Below, in pieces: positions 50,801 to 56,800 of a stretch of DNA of 64,000 bases. The notes under the pieces are model-generated. The model did not search any database and was not told the DNA's origin. It saw only the letters and a program-made list of their open reading frames with translations. The stretch is from Sabellastarte sp. h YS-2021 (taxonomy: Eukaryota > Annelida > Polychaeta > Sabellida > Sabellidae), in assembly GCA_964017235.1 (NCBI GenBank), contig OZ024935.1, positions 34,017,596-34,081,595 of the forward strand, written 5' to 3'. The number at the start of each line of letters is the position of its first letter. The first letter of the stretch is position 1. The translations under genes were made by a program, and so were the position numbers.

Positions 50801-53800
50801 TCACTTTGTGCCCTTCTTTGGCGGCTCCTATGTTGGTGCAATCTCAGACAAACAGTACTGAAGGCCAGACATATTCCGGGCCGTCTGAATGTAATTGCAG
50901 ACAAGTTGTCTCGCCAGGGACAGGTCATTCAGACAGAGTGGTCCCTCCATCAGGAGATCTTCGACACCCTTTGTCGAACTTGGCATTATCCCCAAGTGGA
51001 CATGTTTGCAACAAGGTACAACTGCAAACTAGTCCGGTTTGTGTCCCCAATTCCAGACCCGAAGGCCTGGTCAGTGGACGCTCTGACGCTGTCCTGGGAA
51101 AACCTGGACATGTACCTCTTTCCCCCAGTGTCTCTGATGGGGAAGGTGGTCAGCAAGCTGTCAGACCATTGGTATCACAGAGCAATCCTGATTGCTCCGG
51201 GATGGCCAAACATGCCTTGGTTTTGGGACCTAGTGGAGCTGTCGGCCATGGTTCCTCTTTGTCTTCCACACCATCCAGATCTAGTGACCCAACCTTTCAA
51301 CAAGGCACGTCACAGGGATCTGACAAGCTTAAATCTCCATGCCTGGCTCCTAGAGCCCAGACCATCAAGGAGCAAGGGTTTTCTAGCCCAGTGGCGGCAA
51401 GAATTGAGGCGCCTCAAAGACGTTCAACCAGAGCAGTCTACGAGGCAAAGTGGGCCCTTTTTGTTAGATGGTGCGAAACAAGTCAGGTGGACTTCAGGAA
51501 CCCATCTATAAAACAAATAGCAGATTTCCTCCTGCATCTTTTCCAGGAGAAGAATCTCCAGCCCAGCACTATTGATGGTTACAGGTCAGCCATTTCAGAC
51601 AAACTGGGAAATGCCTCGGTTAATGTTGGCAAGGATGACAATTTGACTAGACTGTTAGACAGTTTTCACAGAGATAGACCCAAAGGGCGCCGGGGGGTTC
51701 CTGCTTGGAACCTCTCCCTGGTTTTACACCAGCTTACAAAGGCGCCTTTTGAACCACTCAGAAAGGCTTCTCTGAAACACCTTACTTTCAAAACGGTTTT
51801 TCTCCTAGCCCTGGCTTCAGGAAAACGTAGGAGTGAGATTCACGCTTGGTTAAACAAAAATATCAGACACCAAGCTGACTGGTCCAAAGTTTCCCTCTAC
51901 CCTTCACCAAGCTTCTTGGCGAAAAATCACTTGGCAAAAGAGGGACCAGAGTGCGTGGCCCCGGTGGTCATCCCGGCTTTAGCCCCCACTCTGGATAAGT
52001 CGTTACAAGAAGACAGATCCCTTTGCCCCGTTCGGGCTCTTCGCTATTACCTGGACAAAACCCAGGACCTAAGAACGGGAAAGGAGTTAGTTTTTGTTTC
52101 ATTCAAACAAGGTTTTAACAAGGACATCTCTCCTGCCACTATCTCATCCTGGATCAAACAAACAGTAGTTTTGTGTTATGATCTTTCTGACCAAGATACC
52201 TTGACCCTACATCAGGTTAAGGCCCATGATGTTAGGGCATTTGCGGCCTCCAAGGCCTTTCAAGGTGGCATATCTCTGGACCAGATTCTAGCAGCATGCC
52301 ACTGGAAATCCCACAACACCTTTACACAGTTTTACCTTAAGGATGTTGCCTGGGCAGATAAGGAGCTTTTTCACTTGGGTCCTGTGGTGGCTGCCCAGCA
52401 GATCCACCACTAGTCCCCTAAGCTTCTTTGTATATAATTTTATATAGTGTACATACTAGTTAGTTTTAGGTATAGGCTCACCTTTAGCCTCGACCTTGGC
52501 TTCTCAAAGTCGTTTACTTCAGAATAATCCTCTGGGTATAGGACTTTCCCCACTCTTCCAGGTTAACCGTGGAATTTCATTGCCTTGAACTCTTACTCTC
52601 TTCCTCCCCTCAGAGCAGTCAAAAAAGGGGGGGGGGGGGGCAGGTGGGTCTAGTTACCCTCGAGACTAACATGTCTCCTCAAAAGGGCTAGAACCTCACA
52701 CCTAAGCACAATATAAGAGTTCTCTCTAATCCTCAGAAGGCTGCCCTCCTTCCACTGGGTAGTTATTCTAGCTATCGTCTGGTAGGTAAGATGTATTAAC
52801 GCAATGAAATTGCAAATTTTAATTAGTAAATTAAATTTTTATTAGTTAATACCTTACCTACCAGACGGGAAATTCCCACCCAACCTTCCCCGCTTTCAGC
52901 CTTACAATTCAACCTTAGGGACAAAAAAGATGCTATGACGTCACGTCCCTCTGGCGAGTGAAGCAGGAACTAGGCCACCTGGCGAGTGGAGTGTAGTGTA
53001 CCGGTCCTGCCGGGGGTGAAACCCAGGACGTCTTTTCTTTCGTTTGGCGGGACCGGCTGGCGCCGGGCTATAGCTATCGTCTGGTAGGTAAGGTATTAAC
53101 TAATAAAAATTTAATTTACTAATTAAAATTTGCAATTTTGTTTTTCAGTTATCAAGTAACTTCTATTAAGGACTTATTTAGTTGTCATTAATCTCATATT
53201 CAGGTTGTAAAAAATTTATGAGATGTCCAACCATGGGTTGGTCAGTCACTAGTGAAGGGCCCTCAGGGACCCTTAGACCTCGAAGTGAACACTGCTGCAC
53301 TTCCGTCCTACAATCAAACATCTAGACAGTTTCAGCACTGTCTCTCATTTTATTTAGGTTTTTGGCTCATTACAGGCCCGGTCTTCGGGATCGGGGCACT
53401 GTAAATGGGACTCAGACTGGTATTTCTGGCACTATTCTATACATATTAATTCAAAATCTTAGAAAAAATGACATACCTTCCAGTCTCAGCTGTAATCCCG
53501 CCACCGGGCGGTGGTGTAAATTTTAATTACTTAAATGTAGCTTTTATAAGCTACAAGCTTACCATGTGGGACTTAGAAGAGTCCCACCCTGCCTCCCCGC
53601 TGTTTACAGCTGAGGGGTAGGTTTAAAAAATTTCAACGAGAAAGTAGGGCGATTGGTCAGAAGTTATCACGTGACGACAACTACCAGTATATCCGGTGGC
53701 TAACAAGAACTGTCTTTTTTTCTAAGACGTTGGCCCCGGGTGTGGCAACCCGAGAACAGCATTAAGTCCCACATGGTAAGCTTGTAGCTTATAAAAGCTA

Positions 53801-56800
53801 CATTTAAGTAATTAAAATTTACAAATTAGTGGTGTCATCATGAGCGGCGATATGATAATCGCAGATTCACCGGTGATGAAATAAATGGACGATAATCGAG
53901 GATTAATTATCATCCTCGATGCATCTAATAGACATATTCAACCATTAACTTTAGCTTATTTTCGAAGCGATTTAATAAAAATATGGTGAAATATTCATCC
54001 AATTTTTACTTTTATGTGGTTTTGTTTTGATTTGTGACATAACTATGGTGATGACCCTTTCCACTTCCTACAGGAAGTGAAAAAAACGTAAGTTCAGTTT
54101 ACTTTTTATTGCTTCAAATATCTACCATTTTAACAACTGACAGCACAAATGAAACATAAAATCTATTTTATTTCAGTATTACTTGCCATTGCACATTATT
54201 TAAAGCGCAAATTTAGGTTTAATTTGTGAAACGATGACACTGCGATATCGCTCACGGTTTTGTTCACGGTATCGAGACCTCATTTACCCAGACGATGACA
54301 CCACTGGTTAAAATGGTCTCAAAATATCACTTTAGTATTTGCCTGTGTACCTTTAGGCACTGTGTTTCATACTTTAAATGGATCAACTTTGTCAAAACAG
54401 TAATGTCTTACACAGAATTTCATTGGTTACTACTCATCCTGTGTCAGTTGTGTTTATCCTCATTCACCAATGAAATTGCTCGATACAAAAACTCCTCCTC
54501 TCAGGGTTCAGGCTCCCATGCAGCTGTACAGAAGCGCCTGTCAGGCCTGAGTATGTCCTTGTCAGGCATCTTGCCTCATACCATTGGCTCTTCCTCTGCT
54601 AGTGGCTCTGTACCTCCATCTCCACTAAAACCTGACTTCACCAGTGAACCACCATTCTCAGCTTATCGTATGCAGGCTGTAAGGAAAATTGACTTTCAGG
54701 TAAGCTTAAAAAAACTTTCAACAGTTTGTATGTATGTACCGGAAAGATTAGTCACATGCAGTCAATGCAGAAGTTCTTTTTTGGCAGCTTGACATATAAT
54801 TAAACCCAACTGTGAAAACTACTAAAGAAACAGGGTTGTAAAGACAGCTTGAATTTGTTTTGAAGAATAAAGCAATAAACTATTTGGAATACAAACTTTC
54901 TAAACAAAACTAGAATCTTATTTGGTTTGATATCGGCAAATTTTGCAAATATTACTTCAAAAGTTGACGCTACTTTTCTAATGTTCTATTACTTTTCTCT
55001 TTTTTTTCCAAAAAGTTGACCGATTTTATTACACTTCTTGTGTGAACATTTTGAAATGTACCAAAGTCTAAGTGGAAAATAAGTGGGAGGTGTAAGCTTT
55101 TCTTAATTACTCCAAAAAATCTATTACTTTTCTGACAACAAGAATTTGAATACTTTTAACAACTCTAATTCTTGTGTTAATTGAAATTCCTGTAAGCGAG
55201 GAAAAGTATCATGTTCAGTAGTACTTTTTTACAGGAAAACATGTAATGAAGTAGAGTTTTCTACATGAGTGAGACGTTTCTTACTTTTATTTTGAATTAT
55301 AGTATGGTCAGTCCTCCCTTCAAATAAAAAGAGGCTTATTAATTATCATCCATTCAGTTAACTAGCTTTCTCAGCTGATCATACAGAGTAGTGAGAAATA
55401 TTTCATTTCTGGGTAAGCATGTATTGCAGCGAGTGGACAAGAAATCTTGTCTCAGTATATAAACTTCATCATTCAAGAAAATTCCAGTATTTTACTGAAT
55501 TTATCAAATATTTTGTTCTATCAAATTTGTACATAATTCAACAATTATTGTGTTTTCGTAATTATCCAATCTGCTGCAAAATTTCCATTAATTTTCATTT
55601 TTAAGTTAAATTGATAACTCCCTTAATTTCATATTTCTTACTAGTAACAAATATCATCTGCATATAAAGTTTATATATAAAACATACCTTTTTAAAAATT
55701 ATGTCATGTTTCTATTGTTATCTGTATTTACTATTTACAATACATAATGTTACACTGTGTGTTGTTTTACCTTGTTGTGGTCTACTCTGTAATATAAACC
55801 TACACTCTGTATCATGTGCTGTTTTTGTAAATCAGTTTGTTTTTTGTTTAATTGACATAACACCTCATGTTTTTTCTCTCATTTAAATAAAACATTTTGT
55901 GGCATTTTTAATTTTTAAAATTAATTTAAGCATAGAATTTGATGTCAAAGTTTTTTCAGTAAAAGATAATAATTATTGAATATATTAAAAACCCTGGCAC
56001 CTTAAATGGGCAAACATGAAAAGGCAGGAAATATATAGGTGTTTCTTTGTTAGAAAAAGCTTCAGTTAAAGTCTTGATTATTTTAATGTATGATCTAAAG
56101 CAGATTATTAAAAAAGCTGAAAAGCTCCATCCAGTGCAGAAACAAATTGCTGAGTTTTACATACACATATAATTGTACATGAGAAGACACACTTTTAAGC
56201 AACATATTTATAAATGTTTGGCAGGTATATATTTTGACAATAACACTCTTATCACTCTAAATGGACATTAAGTGTTATAAAAATACTATTAGAATAGAAT
56301 CATCAGCTTTGTTTGCCACTAAACATTCCAGTGAATGCCCAATCCATATTTATATTAGCAATAATTATTGTCTTTGTTAAGTACAATAAATATAGGGTGG
56401 GCATTCACTGATAGGCGAGTGTTCTCTTTGATAAAATGCCAGAATGTATACATGCTAATAGTACATAAATCATAATAATGCTTTGCTTGGTGTTTCAGCA
56501 GATCTTAACTTAGCACAAACAGGAAGTAAATTATAAATTAAGGTTGTGATCGAATTATTATCACTGATACAAAAATAAAGCACTGCAAACTACACAGTGA
56601 TTTGTTTAGTTAAGCAACCATTTCAAGAACAACTTGCATTGTCATCCCACATAAAAAGCCTTCTGAAAGGTTAGTTGATTTTGTTTTGTTTTGCATGTGT
56701 AAAGTATATTTATAATTAATTTGCACTTGTGTGTCCTAGCATATTTCTTTCAGTCAATAGAACTTCATGTAATATTGTAAGCACTGTCATTTTGTTTTTT

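Larger units (their letters stand above)
46952..53136 (+). mobile_element. DIRS-type retrotransposon D, looks whole, nested in C
   Basis: A 6.2-kb DIRS1-type element inserted into the tail of element C. The inverted terminal repeats (46952-47140 and 52921-53136) appear identical over about 170 bp, so it is young. The internal complementary region is at 52770-52867. Gag, RT/RNase H and recombinase are all present with no break seen. It belongs to a family clearly distinct from B: the proteins are similar throughout but not near-identical. Confidence 0.92.
41589..53825 (+). mobile_element. DIRS-type retrotransposon C, broken, containing element D
   Basis: The terminal inverted repeats 41589-41760 and 53636-53825 are nearly identical (about one difference in 150 bp). 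A part of an internal complementary region lies at 53512-53580. RT/RNase H (about 44030-45590) and recombinase (about 45790-46830) are recognisable by similarity to D. No Gag was found; 41760-43900 holds unrelated repeat-rich DNA. The coding part has roughly six to eight breaks besides the insertion of D (46952-53136). Without D the element is about 6 kb. The ends look far younger than the coding part. Confidence 0.75.
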
